Of a DNA stretch of 64,000 nt, positions 1-11,552 are shown piece by piece. A model generated the notes under the pieces. It was not told the DNA's origin, did not search any database, and saw only the letters and a program-made list of their open reading frames with translations. The stretch is taken from assembly GCA_006176705.1 (NCBI GenBank), contig QRFJ01005045.1, positions 1 through 64,000 on the forward strand, read 5' to 3'. Numbering within the stretch: position 1 is the stretch's first letter; every line of letters starts with the position of its first letter. The translations under genes were made by a program, and so were the position numbers. This stretch comes from Cocos nucifera. Its lineage: Eukaryota > Streptophyta > Magnoliopsida > Arecales > Arecaceae.

Positions 1-2119
1 AGATAAATTAAATCAAATATTTACCTGATTTGGTAATCCTTTACCCTGTAGATGATCCTGATTGCAGCGGAAGGTTCTGGATTTAGCCATGCAACCTGGC
101 CTCTTACGGTATCCACTCGGGTTGGATCTGAGAGATCCTCTTCTTCTCTATCATACCTCCAAAAATCAGATCTGATCTGATCTGGAGGATCTTCAAACTC
201 TTTTGAAGATCTGGAGTTGTCCTTTTGCAGCAGCGCAGCCTTCTTGCTTTTGATCGCCTTCCTTTGATCTGAATCGCACCAACCTAAATCCAAAACACTT
301 TTGGAGTGGAGAGCAAGGGGAGAAGAGACTATGGCGTGGAGAAGGAGGGAGAGGCAGCCTTGGGGCGTGTCTAATGCATTCACACATAAATTAGGGTTGG
401 GCGCAGCGGTCTTATTATAGACCTCTTATGATCCAATCCTCTTCCTCTCAACAATCACAACCCTTTGTAAATTAGATTCTAAATCTGATTGGTTGGAATG
501 AGGAACCCCTGGATTCCTCCTTAGAGGGCGCCTAAGACCAGTCAAACTGGATTTCTTAGAGAACTCTGATTGGAATCCAAAAGGAGTGGAGTCCTTGTCC
601 AACAAGGACTCCTAGGCGCCTCCTACTTAGGCTCACGCCACCCTTGGCGTGCGCCCTTCTCCTGCCAGGTTCTGGAGGGACAGCCCCCACCAGCTCCCAA
701 TAGGCATGACATGTGGTCAAAAAGTCAAAGGGTCAATGGTCAACGTTTGACCAGTCAAAGGTAGACTTTGACCAAAGTCAAAGAACAAGAAATGGCAGGT
801 GACCAAAAATGGCAGGTAATGTCTATACAAATAAGACAACCTATTTCTGACTTGGACAACCTCCAGTCAGCATATAGAAGGCCTACTGAATTGATCCAAA
901 ACTCTTGGTCAGTCAGGACAACTTATTAGAAGTAAAAAGAGAACGTTAGTTTCAATCGAGTGCTAGCACGATTTCCTTGAACCTAATTGAATCTCATCAG
1001 ATTCAATTGAAACTAGATCAGTTCAATTGATGATACCAGATTCAACCCCTATTTGTGTGACCCCAGTTAGGTTCAGTTCTGTATGGAATGGGATAGGATG
1101 TCATGATCTCTATCATAGACAACATCGAAACTCCTTTCGCATGATCAAACTTTCTGATTCAAACAGCTAGAATGATCGATCATTTAAATATCATCTAATT
1201 GCTACCAAAATCCACTAGTGACACAGCAGTATATGGTGGCCAACCATCAGAGCTGAATGCGAACCTTCTGCGTGCGTCACCTATGTGAGTTCAGTTTTCT
1301 ATCTTGACCCCGATAGATTAGGGTTAAGGTGACTCGTCAACCCTATCTCTATCATATGATTGTAAATCATTCGATTCAGTCCAATGTGAAAAATCTAAAA
1401 TAAAACTCTTTCCTATTATTCACTCTATCCTGCCATGGATTCTGGACTTGATTCTCATGATCATCATAGGGCTGCTCCTCCTACACCGAGTTAGATAATC
1501 CCATCTTGAGCATCCAGTTCCTACAGAACAGCTTATAGCCAATACACCTCAGGTTCCATATGGCTAGGAGAACCGAGTAATGGTGTAGTCAAACTTATTA
1601 ACACCTCAAGGTGAAACCTGCCGATGCATCTCAGGTCAAAGAAACCAGACACAGTTGGCTACTGCAGCATCGAGTCTAGTCATTGACTGAGAAGGTAGAC
1701 TTCCTAATGACTACTCGAGGTGGTCACGGCTCAGTCCCTCGTCTCTAACGAGTACCTGTATCTCGCTCCGGGTTTCTCCCCAAACCCACCGTAAAAGGAA
1801 TTTAGGGACTTCAAAGAACTAATCTACTAAAGAGAAGCGATCGTTACACAACCTTCCGGATCAATCACCATCCCTCGTGATGATCATGTCCGAGTGAGCT
1901 GTTATGATTAATAGATTATTCATGTCTTAATTTTCAACTCTTGAAATATGAATTATCAATTACCATGTAACTCAAAGGATGGTATCACAGACACTAAATA
2001 CACATATGTGATAGAAAATAACCCTATTTTATTGATTAAGTCAAAATACAATTTTGCCCGAGAAGTGTATTACAAGTGTCAGCTCAATTCTTGGCTTCTA
2101 GGGCACATTATATCTAACA
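1..2119 (-). repeat. 3' LTR of element A (partial, indel-rich)
   Basis: Aligns along its whole length with the element's other LTR (7860-9987) and ends with the same CTAACA terminus at 2114-2119, next to the polypurine tract of the internal region. The outer end (about 150 bases) is beyond the window. It differs from its partner by many single-base insertions and deletions. The TATA box, for example, reads TATTATA at about 413-419 (plus strand) where the partner has TATTTATA. That pattern looks more like sequencing error than divergence. Confidence 0.88.
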
Positions 2120-2131
2120 ATCTCCCACTTA
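2120..2131 (-). other. Polypurine tract of element A
   Basis: On the minus strand this reads as a purine run AAGTGGGAGAT directly before the 3' LTR start TGTTAGAT. It is where second-strand synthesis of the copia element would be primed. Its place between the pol terminus and the LTR matches element D at 33955-33967. Confidence 0.75.
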
Positions 2132-3520
2132 TCCTAAAGCCCAATTGGCTACAAGTCTAAGTCCCATCTCTCAAGGTGGGTTCGATTCTGCTGGCCCAAC
2201 GGCTTTATAAGTGGGTCTGCCAACATTATCCTGCGGAGTTGACTCTCTTGAACCTCAAACCGTAACCTTTTCAAAGGGTAACGCGGATGAGATGAATTGC
2301 TGTTTGCTAGGAACTCTTCCAGCACAATAGTCTGCCAATGTGCGACTTCAAATCATCTATATCGGACATGAATGTCGAGTCTGGTGTATCCCTGGACTTG
2401 AGTTCTCCATTACCAAAGACAACAATCATAATCCTAGTCTTCCCAAGTACTTAGGATACATTTCAAAAAATCAGTGTTCTTCGCGGATTTGACTGTAATA
2501 TCTGCTTTTGACTCACTCACGCAAGATTGGGCTATCAGGTCTGCTGTACATAGCATGGCTATACATGTGGCTCCCTATTGCAGAAGCATAAGGGAATCTT
2601 GTCATTCGTTCTATTTCCCTCAGTGGTGTTGGGCACATCTTCTTGGAAAGATAATACCAGTCTGATAGGGTATTTAATCCCTCTTAGAGTTTTCATACTA
2701 AACCTTTTAGTACTTCCTCTATTAACTCTTCTGTGAAGTCCTAGACATCCTATTCGAATCTATCCTAATAGACCTTAATTTTAGATAAAGATTCTCAACT
2801 AGGTCTTTCATGGAGAATTCCTTTAGACAAACATCTTGACTGATGTCAACATGGAAATATCCATCCAAAAAGGAGGATGTCCATCCACGTAACATAACGA
2901 GGAGACAAACAGCGGCTCCACATGATCCTTTTGAAAAACACATGGTTCTCTTCATTTGATGAAACCAAACTTTTTGATCACATCATTGAAACGAGTGTTC
3001 AGCTCCAAGATGCTTGCTTAAGTCCATATATGGACCTTTGCAGCTTGCAACCGTTGTGATCAGTATCACTGATGTGAAACCTAGCGGCTGTTCCATATAG
3101 ATATCTTCCTAAGATATCCATTTAGGAATGCCGTTTTCACGTCATTTGCCATATTTCATAATCGAAAATAGGCTGCAACCGGCAAGCAATGTGCGGATGG
3201 ATTTTAGCATAGCTACCGGGGAAAAAGGTATCCTGATAGTCATGCCTTTCGCGTTGACATTAACCTTTTGCCACCAATCTAGACTTGAATGTCTCCACCA
3301 TTCCCATCTGCACCATCTTTCTTGAAGATCCATTTACACCCAATAGGTACTATACCTTCTGGTGGATCTACCAAGGTCCAGACTTGGTTTGAGTGTATCG
3401 AGTCGATCTCTGACTTCATTGCCTCAAGCCATTTCTCGGGTCGATATATTATATCGCCTCGTTGAGGTTTTGGTCATCTCCATGAGCACCATTACCTATG
3501 AGGAACATTTCCTCTACATT
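2122..3520 (-). pseudogene. Element A RNase H and reverse transcriptase, broken
   Basis: Minus-strand remains of the pol 3' half. The C-terminal end (2140-2230) matches the end of element D's RNase H. About 200 bases that exist in D (near 33597-33792) are missing at about 2297, which removes much of the RNase H catalytic region. The reverse transcriptase is recognisable at 2722-2955 (LVMLRGWTSS where D has LVLYVDDILL, so the active-site motif is lost by frameshift) and at 3142-3333. Many one-base indels break the frame. It could never work as written, but part of the damage may be sequence error because it lies in the indel-rich zone. Confidence 0.8.
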
Positions 3521-4560
3521 CTCTAAAATAATACCTAAGTATCTTTCAGGGGGACGGGAAACTCTTTTCGATCTACGAGGTGGAGGAGGTAGTGTTCTTA
3601 TTGACGTCAAACCTGATTTGGTTCCACTTGGTCCTTATGCTCGTCTTGCTTGTGAGACTTTCTCATCAAGCTTTAATCTGCTTTCCAATTCCACTATCTG
3701 AATTAACTATTTTTCAAAGAAATATGGCATGTCGACTCACAATCACATTGTGGTGTTCTGGAATGTTAGAAATAGTCATCTAATGATCTTTAGGATATCC
3801 ATGAATCGAGCTCTAAGGACCTAAACTCTAACTTATCCGCTTGTCCTTTGACATGAGCCGGATAACCCCAAATTCTGAGATGACTCAGACTTGGTTTCTT
3901 ACGTGCCATATCTCATACGGTGTGGTAGAAATGGTTTTCGAGGAACCCTATTCAGTAGATAGATTGAAGTTAATAATGAATGTCCCCAAAGAAAATCTGG
4001 GAGGTCTGTGAAGCTCATCATGGATCGAACCATATCCAATAGAGTCCGAATTCTCCATTCTGAAACCCCCGTTGAGTTGAGGTGTTCCTGGTGGAGTCCA
4101 TTGAGAGACTATGCCATTTTCCTTTAGATAGTTAGGAATTCTCGGCTAAGGTATTCACCTCCTCGATCTAATCGAAACCTTAATGGGTTTTCTAGGTGTT
4201 TTTCTACTTCATGTCTGAATTCTTTGAACTTTTTTCAAAGGCTTCAGACTTGTGTCTCATAAGATACAATACCCATACCTAGATAGATCATCGGCTAAAG
4301 GTAATGAAGTAGACAAAATTGCCTCTTAGCGGCACATCGAATGGGCCTCACAACATCAGTATGTACTAGGGCAAGGAGATCTGTGGCCCTCTCCCCAGTC
4401 CAACAAAAGGAGTTTAGTCATTTGCCTTGAAGACAAAGATTCACAAGTTGGCATATTGACTCAAAAAGTTCAATGGACTCAATAGCCTATTTTTCTTCCA
4501 ATTTGTTAATCCTATCTTCTGCTATATGACCTAATCTCAAGGTGCCATAGATATCTGTCG
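3521..4560 (-). pseudogene. Element A integrase region, broken
   Basis: Minus-strand match to the copia integrase of element D (31310-32230). The segment at 3850-3950 corresponds to D's TPYEIWHGKK and LRIWGCPAYV motifs. The catalytic core lies at about 3990-4400 and the zinc-binding N-terminus at about 4440-4560. It retains the 16-base stretch near 4470-4490 that D has lost, so A and D have different lesions here. Frame is lost repeatedly by single-base indels, so no continuous product can be read. Confidence 0.75.
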
Positions 4561-4698
4561 TTTGGACTATCCCTTAGGTCTTTGGCATTCACGTTTTGCT
4601 CGATAGTTAAATAGGTATATCAATATGCAACTGATAAAGACCATTAACAAGGAAACCATTTGCAATTTTATTTCTCATAAAGAATGTTACAATGGTCC

Positions 4699-5301
4699 TT
4701 AAAGAAGGTGATTCACATAACCTTCTTGTGCTAAGCATGAAACAGAAATCAAATTCTTGCTAGCTGCAGGCACATAATAACAGTCTTTTAAAGCTAAGTC
4801 TAAACCAGATGGTAATCGTAGAGGGTATGTTTCCACGGCTACTGCAGCAACTCTTGCTCCATTATCGATGCATAGGATCTTGTCTCCATCCCTCAGCCTC
4901 CTGCTATCCTCAAGACCCTGCATAGAAGTGCACAGATGAGCACTAGAACCAGAGTCAAGCACCCAACTGGAAGCAGAAGAAATCATAAGGTTAGACTCAA
5001 TAACGAGCATACCTCTGGAAGGACCTTCCTTCTTGTTCTTCCGGGTGGCCAGGTAAGTAGGGCAGTTCCGCTTCCAATGGCCGTCGCTGTTGCAATGGAA
5101 ATACTTTCCTTTGCCATCGACCTTCTTCTTCGGTTCTGCCTTCTTCTCTTTGATCCTTCTACCTTTTGCTTTTTCACAGACTTCTTTTTCTTTCCATAAG
5201 ACTTTCTTTTTTGAAGAAGTCCGTTCCATAGCAAGAACTGAGCCTTTAGAACCTTTCATAGAAAGCTCAGCGGTAACCAGCATATTCATCAACTCGGCCA
5301 A
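4699..5301 (-). pseudogene. Element A gag C-terminus and protease fragment (200 aa open)
   Basis: The longest open stretch of element A. In order it has the end of the capsid domain (start ELMNMLVTAELSMKG), a lysine-rich linker, a CCHC zinc knuckle and an aspartic protease with VLDSGSSAHL, then the YYVPAASKNLISV segment that leads to the pre-integrase domain. The first zinc-knuckle Cys is Tyr (KYFHCNSDGHWKRNC), while element D has the normal CFHC. Unlike D it keeps the arginine codon in TYPLRLPSG where D has a stop. Gag would coat genomic RNA and the protease would cleave the polyprotein. It is not functional as it stands, being isolated from the rest of gag-pol. Confidence 0.85.
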
Positions 5302-5855
5302 GGAATTTTGAAGTTTATGGCATGTTGTTATTCATGATGAATTGCCCATATTGCATCAGTCAAGGATTGCAGAATAATATCGTTCAGCAAGTCCAAAGTC
5401 CAACTTCACACCGAGCTTCTCAAGTCTTCCATGTCCTTGATCATTGTCAGACAGTGATCTTGACTGACTGCCCATCATGCATCTTAGCCTTAAAAAGTCA
5501 TTTCGGACTTGATATTTGGCTGCGCGACTCTGTTCACCCAAACATCTCCTGCAGGTGAGCCAACATTTGGCGAGCAGTCCCGATATCTCATGTTGGCGCT
5601 GGAGCTCATCAGACATCGAGCCCAACATGTAGTATCTGGCCTTAATTGTCTTCATCAATCCATTTTTCCAGAGACGCTCTCTGTTCAGTGGACATGGACG
5701 AGCTGGTAAGGTGGGAGGGTCCTGGTCCAAAAACATGTGTTAACTTCTCTGAACCCAAAATAATTTTGTAGTTCCTGAGCCAATCTTTATAATTTAGGTC
5801 CAGTCAGTCTTATGTGTGTTCTAGGATACGTGCCAGTGGGGTTTGACGCAGACAT
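5302..5855 (-). pseudogene. Element A gag N-terminal half, frameshifted
   Basis: Minus-strand gag of the copia UBN2/retrotran_gag type. Recognisable pieces are FLDQDPPTLPARP and ARYYMLGSMSDELQRQH (5356-5736), with the start ATG at 5853-5855 by alignment to element D. The TGA at 5498-5500 (minus strand) corresponds to the premature stop of D at 30373-30375, so it is a shared lesion. Several one-base indels differ from D. See the finding on shared nonsense. Confidence 0.8.
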
Positions 5856-7699
5856 ATTCCTGTAGAGAGTCAAAGATTCTAGTTAGAATATTGTAATTTG
5901 ACTTGACCATTTGTTTAAGATTTTATTTTTAAACAAATTAGCTCCCACTATTTTCTCGATCCCTACACTCCCTCTGTTAGAGATGCAAAAATCTCCACGA
6001 TTGATGATTTCTAGTGGGTGGTGCGGTCTCACCAACTGACTCATCACCTCACCTACAGTTATTGGTGATGGGTTAGCCAATGAGTGAACAACTCTTGTTC
6101 AAGTTCTCTAAACATGCGTGCACCCAACTTGGCTCTAATTCATGAATCTCACCGTATCCGGAATATTGATCCACTCCTTAGTTAAGTTAGACCCACCATT
6201 TGCATAGACTGTGGTTCCTAATTGGTCTCTCACCGTATCGCGAATATTGAGCCCAACTCATCCTCCAGCCCATAGCATCCAATGCTAAAGACATGGTTGC
6301 GTCTTCCCGGTGCAACTAGCCACTGTATCCAGCCGAAACAATCAATCCCGGGAAGGGCCCGCACGTCTACAATGCGTGGAAGACCTCGGACTTAATCTTT
6401 TCTTAGGGAGAATTGATTCAGGTCTCATTAAACTAGACTTGGCTTAGTCATAAATTATGACTAACCTAGTGGCATGGGTCAGCTCGGATTATTGACCACC
6501 TCAGATCAGAACTGTGTCAAAGATATGGCCAGGTAAGTAAGACCGGTGGAAGGAATTATGCCGTTTAACTCGCACAAGAACGCATTCAGGTCGAGTAGCT
6601 TCAATTAAAAACCAGTCGGTCGTCTGTGCCAAACTTACCTTAGACACCAAATTATTGAGTCAAGAACCGATTTGGTTAGCCTACAATCCAGACTCTAACC
6701 TCTGAGCCTAATTAGGTCTTGCCTTGATCGTGACTCGATCTTGACCCAGACTTAATCCTATTAGGCTGTCAATTTAAGCATTGTTGATCCCATCTAACCA
6801 ACTCTTGATTCGGTTTGATCAACCGCTTAGATCTAATGGAGCTACCCAAGCCCGAACCCAGTTATGGAATATGTCTTTAGGTCTTGAAATTCTCAATTTT
6901 AGACCTAATTGATATTCCATTAACTTAATTCTTAATTAAGTTGGGTTCATAAACAAAATATGCACAATAAATCTAGGTTTCAGGATCTAGGGTTTTGCAA
7001 GAAAGTAAGTTTTGGTTTCTGATTAAGGACGAACACGCACGCACCCTACACGTCATAAGAACACCCATGAATAGGAAGAGAGGGCCTTCAAACCTCTCCT
7101 TCGTTCTTATGATCGGACGGCCAAGAGGAACGCCTTAATCAGGAACATGTAAATCTACAAAACAGTTATAGATCTATATCATATATCTCATATACAAATT
7201 TAGATCTAATCAAGGCATATTTTGCATACATCTCATGTATCAAATCATGCATGTTTTCAGACCTAAATTATCACATAATAATCTAAAAAATTAGATTTAA
7301 ATTAATCTAATCAAAATAAATTCTAATCTAGACAATTATGTAGAACTATTCTACAACTAGTCTAGTCATGCATCTATCATATCTCATATGATATTTAAAA
7401 TTAAATAATTTTTATTTTCTGTTTATCAGATGTTATTATAACACTTATAATATCAGAAAATAGTAAATAAGAAGATCTAAATATGATTTAATCATATTAA
7501 ATCAAAGACATGCAAAACTATTCTATAGAACTATTCCATTCTAGAACTAGTCATGCATATCTTCATGTTCTTAGATCCAAATCATTTAATTTTAATTTTT
7601 CTGATTTCAGATCTGATCACATCTCATGTGACATCTGAAATCACTTTATTTTCTAATTAAAATAAAATAAAAATCAGATGTAAACAATTTAGAACCATG
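5856..7699 (-). other. Element A untranslated leader
   Basis: About 1.84 kb between the primer binding site and gag with no usable ORF. It aligns with the leader of D (28163-30023) and C (51778-53663). The third of the leader nearest gag (up to about 6900) is indel-rich and the rest aligns cleanly. Such leaders carry packaging and dimerisation signals in copia elements, but I cannot point to a specific one here. Confidence 0.75.
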
Positions 7700-7711
7700 G
7701 CTCTGATACCA
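7700..7711 (-). other. Primer binding site of element A
   Basis: Minus strand reads TGGTATCAGAGC, the standard plant Ty1/copia site complementary to the 3' end of initiator methionine tRNA. It lies two bases inside the LTR boundary at 7714. Confidence 0.92.
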
Positions 7712-8284
7712 GTTGAAGGGAAATCCTGAATTTCCGATCCAGGTTCGTCCAGATCTGATTAGATCAAGAGATATATTTCAAAAATTTTCTCTTGATCTCA
7801 ATCAGATCTTGATATATTTCAGATCTGATTCTTATTATTTTAATAAATAAAATAAAACAAGATAAATTAAATCAAATTTAATTTACCTGATTTGGGTAAT
7901 CCTATTACCCTGTAGATGATCCTGATTGCAGCGGAAGGTTCTGGATCTTAGCCATGCAAGCGCCTGGCCTCTACCGATATCCACTCGGGTTGGATCTGGA
8001 GATCCTCTTCTTCTCTATCACACCTCCAAAAATTAGATCTGGATCTGATCTGGAGGATCTTCAAAACTCTTTTGAAGATCTGCAGTTGTCCTTTTGCAGC
8101 AGCGCAGCCTTCTTGCTTTTGATCGCCTTTCCTTGATCTGAATCGCACCAACCTAAATCCAAAATACATTTGGACGTGGAGAGCAAGGGGAGAAGAGACT
8201 ATGGCATGGAGAAGGAGGGGAGAGGCAGCCTTGGGGCCTGTCTAATAGCATTCACACATAGAATTAGGGTTGGGCGCAGGGTCT

Positions 8285-8292
8285 TATTTATA
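8285..8292 (-). promoter_or_regulatory. TATA box in element A 5' LTR
   Basis: Minus strand reads TATAAATA, in the same context (GTC before, AGACC after) as the D LTRs. It would place transcription start near 8255 on the minus strand. The upstream cluster of TTGAC(C/T) cores at 8598-8664 belongs to the same U3 promoter. Confidence 0.7.
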
Positions 8293-8597
8293 GACCTCTT
8301 ATGATCCAACTCCTCTTCCTCTCAACCAATCACAACCCTTTGTGAAATCAGATCTAAATCTGATTGGTTGGAATAGAGACCCCTGGATTCCTCTTAGAGG
8401 GTGCCTAAGACCAGTCAAACTGGATTCTTAGTAGAACTCTGATGGGAATCCAAAAGGGAGGTGGAGTCCTTGTCCAACAAGGACTCCTAGGCGCCTCCTA
8501 CTTGGGCTCACGCCACCCTTGGCGTGCGCCCTTCTCCTTGCTAGGTTCTGGCAGGGGGACAGGCCCCCACCAGCTCTCCAATAGGTGCATGACATGT

Positions 8598-8664
8598 GGT
8601 CAAAAGTCAAAGGGTGAATGGTCAACGTTTGACCAGTCAAAGGTAGACTTTTGACCAAAGTCAA
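8598..8664 (-). promoter_or_regulatory. W-box cluster in element A LTR
   Basis: Seven TTGAC(C/T) cores on both strands lie within 67 bases, and an eighth slot is mutated near 8612. W-boxes bind WRKY transcription factors. The same array has all eight cores in both D LTRs. Function is inferred from motif density only. Confidence 0.55.
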
Positions 8665-9987
8665 AGAACAAGAAATGGCAGGTGACCAAAAATGGCAGGT
8701 AATGTCTTATAAATAAGACAACCTATTTTGACTTGGACAACCTCCAGTCAGATCATATGAAGGCCTCTGATTGAGCACAAACTCCTTTGGCTCAGTCAGG
8801 ACAACTTATTTATGATAGTAAAAGAAGAACGTTAGGTTCAATCGAGTGCTAGCACGATTTCCTTGAACCTAATTGAATCTCATTCAGATCAATTAAACTA
8901 GATCAGTTCAATTGATGATCACCAGATTCAAACCCTTGTTTGTGTGACCCAATTAGGTTCAGTTCTGTATGGTAATGGGATATGTCATGATCTCTATCAT
9001 AGACATCATCGAAACTCCTTTCGATGGATTAGAACTTTTCTGATTCGAACAGCTAGAATGATCGATCATCTAAATCATTCTAATTGCTCCCAAAATCCAC
9101 CAGTGACAATTAGCAGTATATGGTGGCAACCCATCAGAGCTGAATGCGAACCTCTTGGTGCAGCTACCTGTGTGATTCAGTTCTTCTATCTTGAGCCCCG
9201 ATCAGATTAGGGTTAAGGTGAACTCGTCAAACCCTAGTCTCTGTCATATGATGTAATCATTCAATTCGAGTCCAATGTGAAAATCTAAATAGAATCTCTT
9301 TCTATTATTTCACTCTACCATGGCCATGGATTTCTGGACTTGATTCTCATGATCATCATAGGGCTGCTCCTCTACCACCGAGGTAGATAGATCCCATCTT
9401 GATGCAATCCAGTTCCTACAATGAACATGCTATAGCCAACATACACCTCAGGGTTCCATATGGCTAGGAGACCGAGTAATGGTGCAGTCAAACTATAACA
9501 CCCTCAAGGTGAACTGCCGATGCATCTCAGGTCAAAGAACCAGACACACTACTGCAGCATCGAGTCAGTCATTGATGAGAAGGTAGACTTCCTAATGACT
9601 ACTCGAGGTGGTCACGCTCAGTACCCTCGTTCTCTAACGAGTACCTGTACTCTCGCTCCGGTGTCTCCACACCGTAGACTCAAGACTCATCTACTAAAGA
9701 GAAGCGATCGTACACCAACCTTCCGGATCAATCACCATCCTCGTGATGATCCTATGGTCAGGAGCTGTTTATGAGTTAATAATGATTATTCATGTCTTAA
9801 ATTTTCAACTCTTGAAAATATGAATTATCATTACCATTAACTCAAAGGATGTATCACAGACACTAAATACACATATGTGATAGAAAATAACCCATTTTAT
9901 TGATTATAGTCAAAATTATAATTTTGCCCCTAGAAGTGTATTACAAGTGTCAGCCAATTCTGGCTTCTAGGGCACATATATCTAACA

Positions 9988-10501
9988 GAGTAATGGTGTA
10001 GTCAAACTATAACACCCTCAAGGTGAACTGCCGATGCATCTCAGGTCAAAGAACCAGACACACTACTGCAGCATCAAGTCAGTCATTGACGAGAAGGTAG
10101 ACTTCCTAATGACTACTCGAGGTGGTCACGCTCAGTGCCCTCGTTCTCTAACGAGTACCTGTACTCTCGCTCCGGTGTCTCCACACCGTAGACTCAAGAC
10201 TCATCTACTAAAGAAAAGCGATCGTACACCAACCTTTCGGATCAATCACCATCCTCGTGATGATCCTATGGTCGGGAGCTGTTTATGAGTTAATAATGAT
10301 TATTCATGTCTTAAATTTTCAACTCTTGAAAATATGAATTATCATTACCATTAACTCAAAGGATGTATCACAGACACTAAATACACAGGTGTGATAGAAA
10401 ATAACCCATTTTATTGATTATAGTCAAAATTACAATTTTGCCCCTAGAAGTGTATTACAAGTGTCAGCCAATTCTGGCTTCTAGGGCACATATATCTAAC
10501 A
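9988..10501 (-). repeat. Right part of a host family 1 LTR split by element A
   Basis: 514 bases almost identical to 9474-9987, the terminal part of the adjacent LTR, starting at GAGTA and ending in the same CTAACA. The left breakpoint coincides exactly with an LTR terminus. The simplest reading is that element A inserted into this LTR at GAGTA and the left part of the host copy lies outside the window. The GTTTG following 10501 would be this copy's own target duplication. Confidence 0.8.
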
Positions 10502-11552
10502 GTTTGTGTGATTCAATTAGATTTAGTTCAATATGGTAATGGAATATATCATGATCTCTATCATCGACATCATCAAAACATCTTTCGATGGATCAGAACT
10601 TTTCTGATTCAAACAACTAGTATGATCGATCATCCAAATCATTCTAATTGCTCGCAAAATTCACCAGTAACACCTAGCAGCATATGATGGCAATCCATTA
10701 GAACTGAAAGTAAATTTTTCAGTACAGTTACTTGTATGATTAAGTTCCTCTATCTTGAGCCCCAATCGGATTAGGGTTAAGATGATCTCGTCAAATCCAA
10801 ATTTATGTCATATGAATTAATCATTCGATTCAAGTTCAATGTGAAAACCCTAATAGAAACTCTTTCTATTATTTCACTCTGCTATGGCCATGGACTTATA
10901 AACTTGATTCTCATGATCATCATAGGGCTACACCTCATCTACTAAGGTAGATAGATCTCTTATTGGTGCAATCTAATTCCTATAATGAACATGCTATAGC
11001 CAACATGCACCTCAGAATTTCAAATGGCTAGGAGACTGAGTTATGGTGTAATCAAACTATAACACCCTCAAGGTGAACTGCCGATGCACCTTAGGGCAAA
11101 GAACCAAACACACCACTGTAGCTTTGAGCCAATCATCGATGAGAAGGTAGACTTCCTCATGACTGCTCGAGGTGGTCACGCTTAGTGCCCTTATTCTCTA
11201 ACGAGTATCTATACTCTCACTCCAATATCTCTACACCATAGACTCAAGACTCATCTATCAAAAAGAAGTGATCGTACACCAACCTTCCGGATCAATCATC
11301 ATTCTTATGATGATCCTACGGTCGGAAGCATTTTATGAGTTAATAATGAAAATTCATGTCTTAAATTTTCAACTCTTGAAAATATGAACTATCATTACCA
11401 TTAACTCAAGGAATGTATCACAGATACTTTCAAATACACATTATGATAGAAAATAATATATTTTATTATTTATAATCAAAATTATAATTTTGTCCTTAGA
11501 AGTGTATTACAAGTGTCAGCCAATCTGACTTCTAGGGCATACCTATCTAACA
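10502..11552 (-). repeat. Older diverged family 1 LTR fragment
   Basis: Begins in mid-LTR (GTTTGTGTGATTCAATTAG, matching about 8938 of the element A LTR) and runs to a terminal CTAACA at 11552. It is clearly more diverged than the two copies to its left, so it is older. It appears to be the host into which the 9988-10501 copy inserted, making three family 1 LTRs stacked inside one another. Confidence 0.78.

Larger units (their letters stand above)
1..9987 (-). mobile_element. Family 1 Ty1/copia element A, cut by left window edge
   Basis: Read on the minus strand, the order is 5' LTR (7714-9987), primer binding site (7700-7711), untranslated leader, gag, protease, integrase, RT, RNase H, polypurine tract and 3' LTR (1-2119, its outer end missing). 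Protease and integrase ahead of RT defines Ty1/copia. It is the same family as element D at 25867-36248. It ends exactly at the LTR terminus CTAACA at 9987, and GAGTA follows, which is the expected target duplication; the other end lies outside the window. All coding parts are broken, but the stretch up to about 6900 is unusually rich in one-base indels and may be poorly sequenced. Confidence 0.9.
7714..9987 (-). repeat. 5' LTR of element A
   Basis: A 2274-base LTR reading TGTTAGATA...CTTCA on the minus strand, bounded by the primer binding site at 7700-7711 and by GAGTA at 9988. It is a close match to the D LTRs and supplies the outgroup used to polarise their differences. It contains a TATA box (8285-8292) and seven W-box cores (8598-8664). 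Small antisense ORFs of 84-88 codons inside it recur in D only because the LTRs are so alike. Confidence 0.93.

Noticed and set aside
9474..10501. Simple tandem duplication of 514 bases
   Set aside because: The junction falls exactly at an LTR terminus followed by a plausible target site, which insertion explains without coincidence.
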